Positions 22,983-34,133 of a stretch of 64,000 bases of DNA are shown in pieces (the first letter of the stretch is position 1; every line of letters starts with the position of its first letter). This DNA comes from Meconema thalassinum. Taxonomy: Eukaryota > Arthropoda > Insecta > Orthoptera > Tettigoniidae. The translations under genes and the position numbers were made by a program. The notes beneath the pieces were generated by a model. That model was not told the DNA's origin and made no database searches. It worked only from the letters and a program-made list of their open reading frames with translations. Where the stretch lies: assembly GCA_946902985.2 (NCBI GenBank), contig OX336393.1, positions 52,449,265 to 52,513,264 on the forward strand, given 5' to 3'.

Positions 22983-23508
22983 CTATAGGGCGATCCGCAT
23001 ATCGTCGTGTAGGGTATCCATCCAACGCCTTTTTGGTCGTCCTGGAGGTCTTTGTCCATCAGGCTCGAGAGCAAGTGTCTTGCTTACAATGGACTCTGTA
23101 TTTGCTCGGGCTACATGCCTGTGCCAACGCAACCGAGTCTCCCTCATTTTGGCTGGAATAGGGGCAATTCCAAGAGTATTGTGGACGTCTTCGTTCTTTA
23201 TATGATCCAGCCGTGTAATTCCCAAGGACCATCGTAGCATCCGCATCTCCTTTGAGTGCAAGGCTTGTTCATGTTTCTTTGTATTAGGCCATCATTCAGC
23301 TCCATACAAAGATTGATAGATCTTAGTTTTGAGGCGCAAAGGGATTTTGCGGTCACAGAGAACGCCTGCGACCTGGCGCCACTTCATCCATGCAGCCTTC
23401 ACTCTTGCACGGGCATCCGAGACTGTGTCACCATCAGGTCTCACAACGGAGCCAAGGTATCGGAGATGTGCAGCCTTTGGTAGTGGGGTGCCATATACTC
23501 TTCTTCTT
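22983..23508 (-). pseudogene. RTE-like LINE, C-terminal end of reverse transcriptase
   Basis: Minus-strand translation carries the RTE-type RT tail: LPKAAHLRYLGSVV, a VKAAWMKWRQVAGVLCDRKI segment, YGAE, then WSLGITRLDHIKNEDV, LRWHRHVARA and PPGRPKRRWMD, ending at a natural stop at 22983-22985. The frame is the same throughout but has one in-frame TGA near 23290, where relatives have Cys in YGAECWP. Everything upstream (endonuclease, catalytic RT) is missing, so it is a 5'-truncated dead copy. Clade assignment rests on motif memory. Confidence 0.75.
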
Positions 23509-23572
23509 TCTACTACTTCTAATGCATCCAATTTGTAGTTCATTACGAGACATTCCCTCGCATACAGGCATT
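23509..23572 (-). pseudogene. Short LINE-M-like fragment fused in frame to the RTE piece
   Basis: The minus strand reads CLYARECLVMNYKLDALEVVERR, matching the segment CLYASERLSMNYKLEKLEILERR of the LINE at 53444-56167 rather than RTE. It joins the RTE frame without a stop. Only about 20 codons remain, so the assignment is tentative. Confidence 0.5.
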
Positions 23573-23604
23573 AGCCTATTATTATTATTATTATTTCTAC
23601 ATTC

Positions 23605-23922
23605 ATTTCACCACATAAGTGGGACATATCAACATATCGTCGGCTTGTTTGCAAGACGGTATGGCTAATTCTCTTATGGTGGCACGTTGAGGAACAAGCG
23701 AACAATGGAACAGGTCTCCAAGATGACGGCCTTCTGCATGGTGATATGTAGACCAGGATGTATTCCCACTATTTGTAGATTGCGAGCCAATGATTTGGGG
23801 ATAATGCCGGTAGAAGAAATTACTATGGGCAGACCCACTACACTTTCCTGTCTCCACATTTGCCGTATTTCCTCAGCCAAGGGCAGATATTTGGTGATCT
23901 TATCACAGCAGGTTTGTTGCAG
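23605..23922 (-). pseudogene. LINE RT C-terminal fragment, clade unassigned
   Basis: Two overlapping minus frames together give a tail typical of non-LTR RTs: YLPLAEEIRQMWRQESV, LPIVISSTGIIPKSLARNL and MQKAVILETCSIVR, then in a second frame RATIRELAIPS. One frameshift near 23690 separates them. Upstream in element direction is an (ATT)n tract, so nothing of the catalytic domain is left. Confidence 0.5.

Positions 23923-23971
<49 letters not shown>
23923..23971. repeat. (ATT)n microsatellite
   Basis: About sixteen ATT units directly abutting the LINE fragment. Confidence 0.95.
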
Positions 23972-24603
23972 GTTATTGTTTGGATTTACGGATTTGGTGC
24001 ATACTTTTATAAACATTAACATATGTATAAATTACTAGTGTTGGAGCTGTAGGCTGTTTCATTGATGGTAATCGTGATAATTATCAGTCGTTCACAAAGT
24101 TGAGTTCGATGACATTTTCACAGGAAACCATGCCTGCTGGTTTAACAGAGGAATTACTTGGATATACCGTAAGTGTATTTACACCATTCAAAAATAGAAA
24201 AATGGAAAACCATCATTGTTAGTTTTTATTTTTACCACGTCACGTGGTTTTACTGAGAGATTGGTTCATACAAGATCAAGACATTATTATTTAAATCTAC
24301 TTTTTTGAAAAATGATAGGCATCTATATAACTCCGGACTCTGTATCTATTGTAAACATCATCCATGCTACGACGCTCAAGCAACTGTTGATAATAGTTTT
24401 GAGGTAATTTCCATATAAGGTAAACTTGAATTTTCAATAATATTTATGGACAAATGACGTAGATGTTACGCCCTTTAAACATCAACATTAAACTATCGAA
24501 TAATATTTCTGTTGATGCGGCTAAAGTCTTCCATTACTTCCGGAAGCAGATGTAATACAGCACCGTGTTTTAAAAAGATTACAAGGTAGGCGTAGGCTTT
24601 CAT
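23972..24603. other. AT-rich DNA, nothing recognised
   Basis: No coding frame or known repeat identified. Confidence 0.4.
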
Positions 24604-24639
<36 letters not shown>

Positions 24640-24641
24640 TA
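24604..24641. repeat. (CTTT)n microsatellite
   Basis: About nine CTTT units. Confidence 0.95.
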
Positions 24642-26100
24642 TCGTTTAGGCATACTCAGGACCACGGCGTTCGTATCTACTCCTCGGTATGTTGTTGCTT
24701 TCCTCTTCTTCTTCTTCTCCTTCTTCCAATAGTCCCTCATTTTCCGACTATGACTCAGTCTTATTTCTTCTGTCCACTTAGCTCTTATAGTCTTCTTACT
24801 TGTAAGGGGCGTTGGGAAGACGCCCTGTCGGATGACCTGACGGAACATCAGACGGTCACGAGTTTTTCCTCAAGACGGAGTCCATACCATTCAAAAACTC
24901 ATTCGAATCCTCTGGTGTGTCGGCCAAGATGACGATGTCATCAGTAAATCTCAGAGTTGAAATTATTTCTCCTTGAATCTTCACTCCCACTTTAAATTTC
25001 TCTAAATTTCCTCCATTGCTTGTTCCGTGTAAAGATTGAAAAGTATGGGTGATAAGTTGCAGCCTTGCCTTACACCTTTCTGAATAACAGCTTCTCTCTC
25101 ATGTCCTGCAGCTCGAATGACTGCGGTCTGGTTTCTGTATAGATTGTAGATCACCCTCCTATCCCTGTACTTTATTCCAATCGTTTTCAAAATGTCAAAC
25201 AATTTAGCACAATCAACGTTATCAAAAGCCTTTTCTAAGTCTACAAATGCCATGAACGTTCTCTTATCTTTCCTTATTCTACCTTCCAAAATCTGCCTAA
25301 GACTTAGAGCAGCTTCCCTTGATCCTACATATTTCCTGAAACCAAAGTGGTCTTCAACCAATTCCGTTTCTATCTGGTTTTCCATCCTCTTGTAAATTAT
25401 TCTAGACAGGATCTTTGAAGCACAAGATAATTGTACGGTAATCTTCCCATCTGTCAGCTCCTACTTTCTTCAGTATAGGGATGATAATATTCTTCTTGAA
25501 ATCAGAGGGTACCTCACCCGTCTCATAAATCCTACACACTAAGTGAAATAACCTGACCAGACCATCATCTCCTATGCAGCATAGCAACTCAATTGGTATA
25601 TCATCTATGCCTGGTGCTTTGTTCTTGCTTAAGTTTTCCAATGCTCTGTCAAATTCTGAACTCAATATTAAATCTCCTTTCGCTTCCTCATCAATTTCCT
25701 CTTCCCTTTCCAGTAAATAATATTCAATCTCCTTTCCCTTATACAAACACTCTATGTAAGCTTTCCATCTCTCAACCTTTTCTTCCCTATCTGTTAGTTT
25801 CCATCTGTATCCTTAATATCACGGCACTTAGTATTCTTTTCCCCGAAAGTATTCTTAATCCTTCGATAAGCTGTATCTACTTTTCCTAATTTCAGACAAT
25901 TTTCTATACCTGCACATTTCTCTTTCAACCATTCTTCTTTCGCCTCCTTGCATTTCTTGTTAACCTCGTTTCTCAGACGTCTGTATTCTGCTTTCCCATT
26001 TTCATCTCTTACATTCTTTTGTTTCCGCCTTTCACCCATCAATTCTAATATATCCTGAGTGATCTACGGTTTTCTACCTATTCTTTCTTTCCTACCAATG
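24642..26100 (-). pseudogene. LINE fragment: linker, RT and C-terminal tail
   Basis: Minus-strand pieces in several frames. At 25794-26042 lies the linker before RT (KAEYRRLRNEVNKKCKEAKEE). At 25402-25746 is RT motif KAPGIDDIPIELL. At 25002-25385 is the RT palm start (FGFRKYVGSREA, FMAFVDLEKAFDNVD, GVRQGCNLSPILFNLY). At about 24850-25000 is the second catalytic motif, which reads FTDD (24937-24948) instead of the usual FADD. At 24642-24790 is the tail KWTEEIRLSHSRKMRDYWKK. At least three frame changes make it inactive. The endonuclease is absent. It is an APE-type LINE by RT motifs, clade uncertain. Confidence 0.75.
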
Positions 26101-27023
26101 TTTTCTTCTGAGGATTTTGTTATTTCATTTCATAGATGACCTTGACGTTACAAGATGGCGGGGGACGATGGCACGTGGCTGGCGTCTACAGGCGTCGAAT
26201 GCCTTTAGCTGGTTAGTAAGATGATTGACTGGGTGTCATCAATATTGAGGTCTCGGTGTGCTGGCGTGCGACGCGACTTGCTTGGCTGCGTGCTAGCGAA
26301 TGCCACTGACTTAACTGACACACAAAACAGGTATATATTGACAGAGGAATCTGTATTAGTAAAGTGATTGCTAACAGATTTAAATAGTCAACGAAAGAAC
26401 TCACAACTGCGCTAGTGGCAACAGCCACAGTACCTTTAAACTACGAGGGACATGTGACGTCAAGAGAAAGTAGCCAGAAACTGAGCTCTTACAGGTAGTA
26501 GGGTAGGACTGAGCGACAGGAGTTTGCCGACGAAAGGCTAAATAATTGGTATAATTTGACCGTCGTAACCATACAAGCTACTGTAGTGCCATCTCGTGAC
26601 TAAAATTGTAAAATGAATAACCCGTTTTGTATCCGATGTTTCCAAATTAGTAATTACGTTCATGTTATCATTTTTAAAACTTAAAAAAATCCTCTCGGCA
26701 CGCCGGAAGGCGGAGGTAGATTTCACCGGGCAAACTAGGGGATAGGCTATAATAGGCAAAATATGCAGGTTTTCGTAGAAGGATCAGACCTCAATTATTC
26801 CGAGAATGTATTTCACAATGTAATTGGAGCTTAATTAACTTGTTTTCGTCTCTCTATGCATATTTTTAACATTTTATTGTCTTATGGGGACGGTAACCTT
26901 CTTGTCATTTGCGTTTTATTTCTATATTTGTGGTCACACTGTCCTCATACAAGGTTTGGAACTGATGTGTAACTAGCTAACAGTCTGTTACTTCTTCACG
27001 TAAAATTTTATCTCCCGCAGAGA
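26101..27023. other. No recognised feature
   Basis: No supported gene or repeat; reading frames are short and without motifs. Confidence 0.4.
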
Positions 27024-27372
27024 TGTTGGTTGGTTCCTCAGTTTATGGGCTGCGACATGTAACCCCGTGTACTTTGGGTGTGTGTAGAATCTGTCTCATA
27101 AACGGTGAATTGTGATGACTGTATTAGACTGTTATTCAGATAAGGGCTGCAGACCGTCAATTTCAAGTAGTAGGCCTATTTCTTAATTTTGGTACCAAAT
27201 ACTACCGTCAACGACACCTAGCTGTGAACTTGCCAACTAGATGCCACCGCAACCAGCAGCTTGCAACGAACTTTGGACTTCTCCTCCGAAGGAAAACATA
27301 CAGACTGATTTTCAGCGCTCTTAGAAAACCCGACCGAGTTCGACCGACTTTGAACCCGCGACCTTGGGCATA
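27024..27372 (-). mobile_element. tRNA-derived SINE with GTAGCCCC-hairpin tail
   Basis: The plus strand starts GTTGGTTGGTTCCTCAGTTT and ends with GAACCCGCGACC, the reverse complement of a pol III B box (GGTTC). The tRNA head is therefore at the right and the SINE is on the minus strand. A related copy is at 59683-60076 and a fragment at 47355-47430. The internal part CTACCGTCAACGACACCTAG and GATGCCACCGCAACC is shared with the 59-kb copy. Confidence 0.65.
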
Positions 27373-27382
27373 AAGTTTAGCA

Positions 27383-28816
27383 TTTATTTATTTGTTGACG
27401 GTACACAACAGGGCTCAGTGTGCGCCCCAATAACAGTGCACCTACACAGTAAAATACACTTCCTGATATTTTACATTAAATATTAATATCTAAATGTAAT
27501 TATTAAAACTAGTAAGTTCACACAGATTGAAATACCTAGTAGTAAAAAGCTTAATCTAAAAATAATATAAAAACTAAATCTAAATTTGACCTAAGGCCAA
27601 ATATATATAAAACAGGTTTTGAAATTATTACATTGTAAACTAAAAGGTAACATTAATAACTAGGAAACAGGCCTATCCACATATATACATTGTTGATTCT
27701 GTTTTGTGTGATAATTTTATCTCAAGTATGAATTAGAGTGACTGGATTATATTTTCCAAGAACGGTCTGATTGAGAGACAGAAATCTAGTTTCCAGTTTA
27801 CACGAACCGCATCGTTGTGAATACTGCAAAGCCTCCATACAGGTGAATTATTATGTGAATTAGTATTGGTTATATCAATTTTTGTTTTTGAATGTTATAG
27901 GTGATCTTGTAGTTAAGCGAGGGATGTTCAAATGTAGGAGCGATAGGAGAAATGAGTTATCAATTTGACCGTTAATAACTTTATAAAGGAATTTCATATC
28001 ATTCACTTGCCTTCGAGACTCCAAACTTGTCATGCCGAAATTCAACAAAAGTTCACCGTAGGGTACCATGTGTGGGTAATTGTCCGTTATTTTGAGGTGT
28101 AAATATCTGAGGAATTTATTTTGAACTTGATCAATGGAATTAATGCATGCTTTCTGCCAGGGACTCCTTACTTGGCTGGCGTACTCGAGCTTGGATCTCA
28201 CCATGGCAATATAAAGGTTTATGCAGGTACTGGTCCTAATGAATGGCTTAGTGTCTCAGTCTCACTCGTCGCTGTGATAATATGGAAGCTACTGAGGTAT
28301 GAGTGGTGCTTAGTAATGGCATTCAGGGCACAGTCAGTGCCTGTGGATGCTGTGAAAGGTTCTACTCGTAGGGTTAGTAATGCTTTTCTGACTCAGTGAG
28401 GAAAGCAATAGCAAACTACCTCACTCCTCTTCTTGCCTAGTACGCCTCAATATAGCGCTGCCTTGGAATTTTGTGGGTATCTATCCACATAACCTAACGG
28501 CGGTATTTTTTGAGGATCCAACCAGCCTTCGGGCTGACTACCTAACAGACATACAGTGTTTCTTATTATAAACCCTAACATGCGGTAAGCATCCCCGACT
28601 GTCGTTTGCACATGACATGTGAAAGCAAGCTCTCGGTCAAACAGGATTCCTAGATCTTTCTTCTCGCTTACTGTTTGCAATGACTGAGGTCTAATTCCAT
28701 AAACAAATGTGATTGGGTTCTTCTTACGTGTAAAGGTCATAACAACACACTTCGGTACATTTAAGTATAATTTGTTTTCTATACTCCATTTGTGTATATT
28801 ATTTAGGCCATTTTGT
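27383..28816 (-). pseudogene. LINE 3' end (RT tail and 3' UTR), split by a SINE
   Basis: In element direction: LQNGLNNIHKWSIENKLYLN near 28800, then VMTFTRKKNPITFVYGI, KKDLGILFDRELAFTCHV and YRMLGFIIRN (to about 28558). After the inserted SINE it resumes NLYIAMVRSKLEYAS, with SLESRRQVNDMKFLYKVING and stop at 27875. The remaining ~490 bases to 27383 look like a 3' UTR ending in AACAAATAAATAAATG. The element is 5'-truncated at about 28816, where repeat Y1 begins. Similar to Jockey/CR1-type RT tails; exact clade not assigned. Confidence 0.7.
28228..28557 (-). mobile_element. SINE-like insertion inside the LINE RT tail
   Basis: Minus-strand sequence starts near GTTAGGTAGTCAGCCCGAAG, includes GGAGTGAGGTAGTTTGCTAT and GCTTTCCTCACTGAG, and ends GAGACTGAGACACTAAG. 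It interrupts a continuous RT reading between GFIIRN and NLYIAM. No internal copy exists in this window. I believe it matches a dispersed insect repeat, unverified. Confidence 0.6.
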
Positions 28817-29768
28817 AGTAGAGTGCATTTGGATGATTAAATCGCGAGAAACGTCCATTTAAATATTTATATTTCCCGTCGCCGCCATGTAGGATTTGTG
28901 CTCACCAGGTTGCTGAAAGTCATATAGGTGAACTTATGTTCATAGCCTCTTTGAACATAGACAATTTCAGTGTGATTGCTGTAAAAGATTCAAACTTTCT
29001 CTTCGATCGCATGATTACGACACAAAAAATAAAAACTTCATTTTAAAATTTCGCACAGCCGCCATCTTGAGGTTACGTAAACAATTGAACTAAATTAGAT
29101 GCCAGTGCATTACAATATGTATAATCATTTACTATATCACATTTCACTGCGCTCAGATAGTTAAATCACGAGAAAAGTCTTTTAAAATGTGTCAACTTCG
29201 CTTGGCCGCCATGTTCGTTTTGTACTTTACAGGTTTTTGAAAGTTATATAGATAAACTTGTAGCAGTGCCCTTTATCACCGTACAAAATTTCAGGGTGAT
29301 ATCATAAATAGTTTCGGAAATATAGAATGCCAGTGAAATATTTCGCACAGCCGCCATTTTTATTAGATTATGTAAACAATTGAACTAAATTAGACGTCTG
29401 TGCATTACAATGGGTATAAACATTTGCTGTACCATGTTTCATTACGTTTGGATGGTTAAATCGCGATAAAAGTCTATTTAAAAGTCTCAACTTCGCTTGG
29501 TCGCCATGTTGGGTTTGTAGTTACCAGGTTTTTGAAAGTCTCACAGGTGAACTTTTAGTAGTTCCCTTTATCACCGTACAAAACTTCAGGGTGATATCGG
29601 TAATAGTTTCGGAGATACTGAATGCTGGTGAAATATTTCGCACAGCCGCCAGTTGGATTGGTGAGACACAAAATTTGAAGGGCACGTCCCGGGTCGGCCA
29701 GAATGGTGCTATGATCTTACCGAGTTTCATTGAAATCGCTCCAGCCGTTTAGAATTTATTAGGGACAC

Positions 29769-29786
29769 ACACACACACACACCATG

Positions 29787-29819
<33 letters not shown>

Positions 29820-29834
29820 CACAGACAGACACAC
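29769..29834. repeat. (CA)n and CAGA microsatellite in Y1
   Basis: Long ACAC run next to the conserved GCTCCAGCCGTTTAGAA module. The same position in Y2, Y3 and Y4 also carries CA/GT runs, so the microsatellite is part of the element. Confidence 0.85.
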
Positions 29835-29863
29835 GGACAAAAGGTGATCTCATAAGCCTATTT

Positions 29864-31283
29864 TTAGCCTACTTTTCACATTTTGCAAAAATGAGGAAAA
29901 GGTAGACTTATGAGATCGGGCAAATGTCTGTCTGTCTGTCTGTCTGTCTGTCCTCTGTCTGTCTGGCTGTGTGTGTGTGTGTGTGTCCCTATCAACTCCT
30001 AAACGGCTGCAGCATTCGAAACAAAATTTCGTAGGAGTAAAGATCTATACCTGAATATCTCACGGCCATATTTGAAAATGATGTCAGTGCTACCAACTGC
30101 TGAAAAATGGCAATTGAAATTTGAGCTCCATGTTGGATATCTTGGAAGGTATGAATGGGAGCTATTTCAAAATTGGCACACGTATAGATAATATTATTGC
30201 AGTTTAATTTCCAGGAGGCCATACATGGCAGTGTTGTCAAAATGATTATAAGCCTGCTGATAGGTCCAAATTTTAAATGCATATAACTTCTACACTATCA
30301 ATTGGCTTTCAACCAAATTTTGTATGTGCTATGTGTACATAAACACATATGACTGAGTGTAGTCTTAAGAGCCACCATGGCTGCCAACTGTTAATAAATG
30401 CTCTCATTTTTTTAAAATCTAAATACCCATATATCACAAAGTATGCAAGCCGACAGCTTTAAACTATGCACACGTATAGTACCTGACATTCTATATTAAT
30501 TTGGAGTAACTTATATATGTCAGTGCTACCAACATGATTCTAAGCCTGCTGAGAGGTCCAACTTTAAATACATGTAACTACTATCATTTTGGTTTCAACC
30601 AAATTTCGTGTGTGCTATGTGTACCATAACAGATATGACTATGCGTATTCTAAAGGGAAATCAGGGCTCCCAACTGTTAATAAATGATGTTTATATGTTT
30701 TACCCTAATATCAATATCAGAAAGTATGCAAGCCAACAGCTCTAAACCTTGCGTACGTATAGTACCTGACATTCTATGGTAGATTAATTTGGACTAACTA
30801 ATATACGTCAGTGCTGCCAACATGATTCTAAGCCTGCTGATAGGTCCTATTTTAAAATGCATGTAACTTCTATACTAACTAATGGATTTCATTCAAAATT
30901 GACACATTAATAGATCATATTATTTCAGATTATTTCTGACCAATACATGCATGTCATTGTTGCCAACATGATTTTACGCGCGCTGTTAGATCCAATGTTT
31001 AACTGCATGTAACGTCCATGCTATCCATTGGACTTCAACCAAATTTTGTATTCTGTACCTTAAGAGATGGAACTAACAATATATTTAGTCACCAGGGCTG
31101 CCAACTGTAGTTCTCTTTTAGGCTACATTATGCCAGGTATACAGTATTTCGAACTAATTTGAAATTTCGATATTATCAACTTAATTTCGACATTATTCTA
31201 GATAGATCCATATAGATTAATCATTGGCATGAATCTTAAATTTTAAGAAAAGTAGGCTCTTTAGTTCGTCGCGGAACTTCTTG
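29864..31283 (+). mobile_element. X1: inverted-repeat element with GTCT microsatellite (Helentron-like)
   Basis: Starts AGCCTACTTTTCACATTTTG and its far end has GAAAAGTAGGCT, a 12-bp inverted repeat, followed by a small terminal hairpin AGTTCGTCGCGGAACTTCTTG. A (GTCT)n/(GT)n run lies near the start (29925-29984). Copies X2 (inverted) and X3 share ends and body. It sits within the hairpin loop of Y1. No ORF with a known domain. Subterminal inverted repeats, a GTCT-type core microsatellite and a 3' stem-loop are hallmarks of DINE-1/Helentron-derived elements. Confidence 0.65.
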
Positions 31284-31335
31284 ATTTTTCATAAAATGAA
31301 AATAGGCTAAAATTCAGAAACCAGAAATTTGAATT

Positions 31336-31455
31336 TAGATCACAACCCAAAAGAAATAGGCGCCAATGGACAGATGAAGAGAAGAAGGCGCACAGTGAAC
31401 GGATGAAAGGTTTTAGGGAAGATAAAAGGAAGAAAAGAGCCACCACCAAAAGCTA
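31336..31455 (+). pseudogene. C-terminal scrap of a LINE-M-type RT protein
   Basis: Plus strand translates to a 39-residue tail: QWTDEEKKAHSERMKGF followed by a basic segment and TTKS stop. It matches in pattern the tail of the LINE at 49066-49416 (AWTDEQKKQHSAHMKEY). Only the tail remains. Confidence 0.6.
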
Positions 31456-31611
31456 GATTGTTGTGTTTTTAGCGCTCTCCTTAAAGGGGAATGTACATTA
31501 ACACTAATTTGGAGACCGTTGTTAACTTCTTGAGTGTGAAAGAAGAGTTGCTTCATATTACTATGCCCTGCAATTCTCCAAATTACGATTATCCTTCAGT
31601 TCCTATAAGCC

Positions 31612-32520
31612 CACCAGGGGCTCACATCTAGTGGGACGTGGGTTGCCGACCACGGGACCCCAGCTGAGTCCGGCATTGCTTCCACTTACTTGTGCCGGGC
31701 TCCTTTCCGTCTTCTTTCCTGTCGACCTCTCTTGGTCAACTCTTGCTCTCTTCCGGTCCCGATGGTATTAGGGTATCCGAGGCCTAGGGGGTCTCTTCCT
31801 TTCCTGCCTTAATTGGCCCTTCACTCACCTTTCCTGATCCCTCGTTCTTCTAGGGATCAGCCTTCTTTTTCTTTTCATTATACTGTAGTTCCTTTTCTCT
31901 TTAACATTCCCGCCCTGATTTTCTGAATTGGCTCCCGGTGTCTCTAAATTACATTTTATGGGTATTTTCAATCTCAACCACATTTTGTAAATATTCTCAA
32001 TCTTCATTGCATTTTGTAAGTATTTTCAATCTTAATTGCATTTTGTCAGTACAGTATTTTGAATCGTGGGCTTCCACGTATTGTGAGTATGTTTAATCTA
32101 CCATACATTTTGTAAGCAATTTCAATTGCATTTTGTAAGTATTTTGAATTCCAATTGCACTTTGTGAGCATTTTGAATCTGAACCGGCCTTTTTCAATCT
32201 AACTTGAGTTGTGTATTTTGAATTTCAATTGCATTTTGTAAGTATTTGAACCTCAATTGCATTTTTTAAGTATTTTCAATTTAATTTGCATGTTGTGAGT
32301 ATTTCGAATCTGCATTGCAACTAGTAAGTATTTTGTACCTAAACTACATTTTGTGCGTATTTTTCAATCTAAATTCCTTTTGTGAGTAATTTTCTTCTAA
32401 ATTACCTTTTGGTAGTATTTTCAATATGTTTTCCTTCATTGTCATTTTTGCTATCGCCCAGACCATAAGGGGCCTATAACCTAGATGTTAGGCCCCTTAA
32501 AACAATAATCATCATCATTA
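31612..32520 (+). mobile_element. Repeat D1, with terminal hairpin and ATC tail
   Basis: Shares with D2 and D3 the start (CTCACATCTAGTGGGACGTG, GACCACGGGACCCCAGCTGA) and with D3 the end: hairpin AAGGGGCCTA...TAGGCCCCTT (32467-32498) and a tail AACAATAATCATCATC. The short-repeat tail and stem-loop near the 3' end suggest a LINE-mobilised non-autonomous retroposon. No pol III boxes were found at the start. Confidence 0.6.
31945..32440 (+). repeat. Degenerate ~30-bp tandem repeat inside D1
   Basis: Units resemble ATTGCATTTTGTAAGTATTT followed by TCAATCT, about fifteen imperfect copies. D3 has fewer units in the same place (43340-43530), so the array varies between copies. Confidence 0.7.
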
Positions 32521-33104
32521 CTATAACCCCTCCCCTCCAATTGGTCGATGTTGACTACGCTACTGATTCAGGTATTGAGATGATTGTTTCCTGATAACAG
32601 TTTCTTTCTATTCCATATATCTTCGTGTTGGCTGGCTGACAACATTTTCAAAAGTAATGAGCCTGCCCTCTGCTGGCAGGTGACCCCATATTGCGAGCAT
32701 CTGGTTCCTTCCGGAAGACCAGCCATAGCTAGCACCATACAGTATCTTGTCATGTGCTGTCGTAAAAGCACAGCTCATTCGTTAAGGGAATAAAACTCGA
32801 CCAAACGAGCTTTGGGTGATGCTGTTGTAGAACGATCCATCTTCATTTGAAATTCAAATTGGAGCTTTCAAGGACCTGAGGAAAGAAATTGCCAGGTACA
32901 TAAGGGCTTAATGGGCCATTTGCAGGACGTTCTAGGATAGCACGAGGTAATGATTACTCAAATGAGATACAGTATCTCTCTTGCCAGCAGTTGTTTGGCT
33001 ATTCCTCACTAGAGGGCAATGAAATCCTCTAAAGGTTGAAGCTTCTCTTCACTAACATCTTTACACAATGGGAGCGATTGTCAGTTTATATTCAAATTTG
33101 TAAA
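32521..33104. other. No recognised feature
   Basis: Small frames on both strands near 32570-32790 are chance openings over the same bases. Nothing else seen. Confidence 0.4.
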
Positions 33105-33646
33105 TCGTAAATGGAAGAAGCAATAAAGAAATCAAATGTGGAAATTTACAAGCCAAATTAGCATTTTACAAGAAGAAACGTTTATTCACGACAAATTCTG
33201 TTAATCTTAAATCCAGAAAAAGATTATTAAAAGCGTATGTTTGGAGCATTGCCCTTTATGGTTGCGAAACGTGGACAATTGGAAAAGAAGAACAAAGGAG
33301 GTTAAATTCTTTTGAGCAATGGTGTTATGGAAGAAAGCTAAAAATTAGCTGGACAGAAAAAATGACGAATGCTGAAGTATTTAAAAAGGTGGAGGAAAAT
33401 TATACCTTATGGAAAAGCTTAAAGAGGAGGAGGACTAGACTGATAGGACATACTTTGAGACACGATAACCTGCTGAAAACGGTATTGGAGGGAATGGTTG
33501 AAGGCAAAAGATGTCCAGGAAGACCACGCCTACAATATATACAGCAAATGATGTCTGATGTTGGATGCGGGAACTATGAAGAGATGAAGAGGAAAGCTAT
33601 AAATAGAGCCGACTGGAGAACTGCCGCAGACCAATCCATGGATTGA
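33105..33646 (+). pseudogene. LINE RT C-terminal region, 5'-truncated
   Basis: One frame is open from about 33105 to the stop at 33644-33646 with no ATG before 33362. It reads NGRSNKEIKCGN, then AYVWSIALYGCETWTIGK, FEQWCYGRKLKISWTEKM, RRRTRLIGHTLRHDNLL and CPGRPRLQYIQQM. This is the post-catalytic tail of an insect LINE RT. A related, more decayed copy lies at 42084-42715 on the other strand. The preceding RT core is missing, which fits 5' truncation during target-primed reverse transcription. Confidence 0.75.
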
Positions 33647-33897
33647 ATAGGCTACTTAAGAAGAAGAAATGAACTTTAAAGGTTATAGTTGTAAGAACAC
33701 TGGGAAGGCTAACCAAAAACTGATTTAAGTTAACGTTAATGTTAATCACTAAAATATTGACTCAAGTTAAAGTTCATCGTTGGAAATACTGATTTACTTT
33801 GTTACAGTATTACTGTATTGCTTTATCTGATTAGGGTTGGGGCAGATGACCTCGCTGTTCCAACCCTTTAAACAACAATAACTAACTAATTGGGATT

Positions 33898-34101
33898 GAA
33901 AACTCAGCAATTTTTCTAGGTTTATGCTGAGTCTTGTGTGGGATTTCGCCCAGGAACACCAAGCGGGCTCGTCAGCGGGCTCTTGGTGTCCGCGCCCAGA
34001 CCCCCACAGGAGTAGCGAACTGTGCTTACCTCCCTTTTTATGAAGCGCATGCGCGCCTCTAACTGCGAGAGCTAAAATCTCAAACAGCTCTTTCACCTCC
34101 C

Positions 34102-34133
<32 letters not shown>

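Larger units (their letters stand above)
28817..31312 (-). mobile_element. Y1: inverted-repeat element (Helentron-like), interrupted by X1
   Basis: Body modules with CGCCATGTTGGATTTG, AATCGCGAGAAA and GAAGGGCACG recur in Y2, Y3 and Y4. Its terminal hairpin is split: GATCTCATAAGCCTATTTTT lies at 29844-29863 and the partner arm ATGAAAATAGGCTAAAA resumes at 31295-31311, after X1. The other end is truncated against the LINE at 28816. Structure: subterminal inverted repeats, internal CA/GT microsatellite, terminal stem-loops, no ORF. This fits non-autonomous Helentron/DINE-1 elements; the class is inferred. Confidence 0.6.

Noticed and set aside
29992..30282. A 96-codon minus frame in X1 that is also open in X3 (57708-57998)
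   Set aside because: Nine residue differences come from about as many base changes, so almost all are non-synonymous; X2 has a stop in the same frame. No purifying selection is visible.
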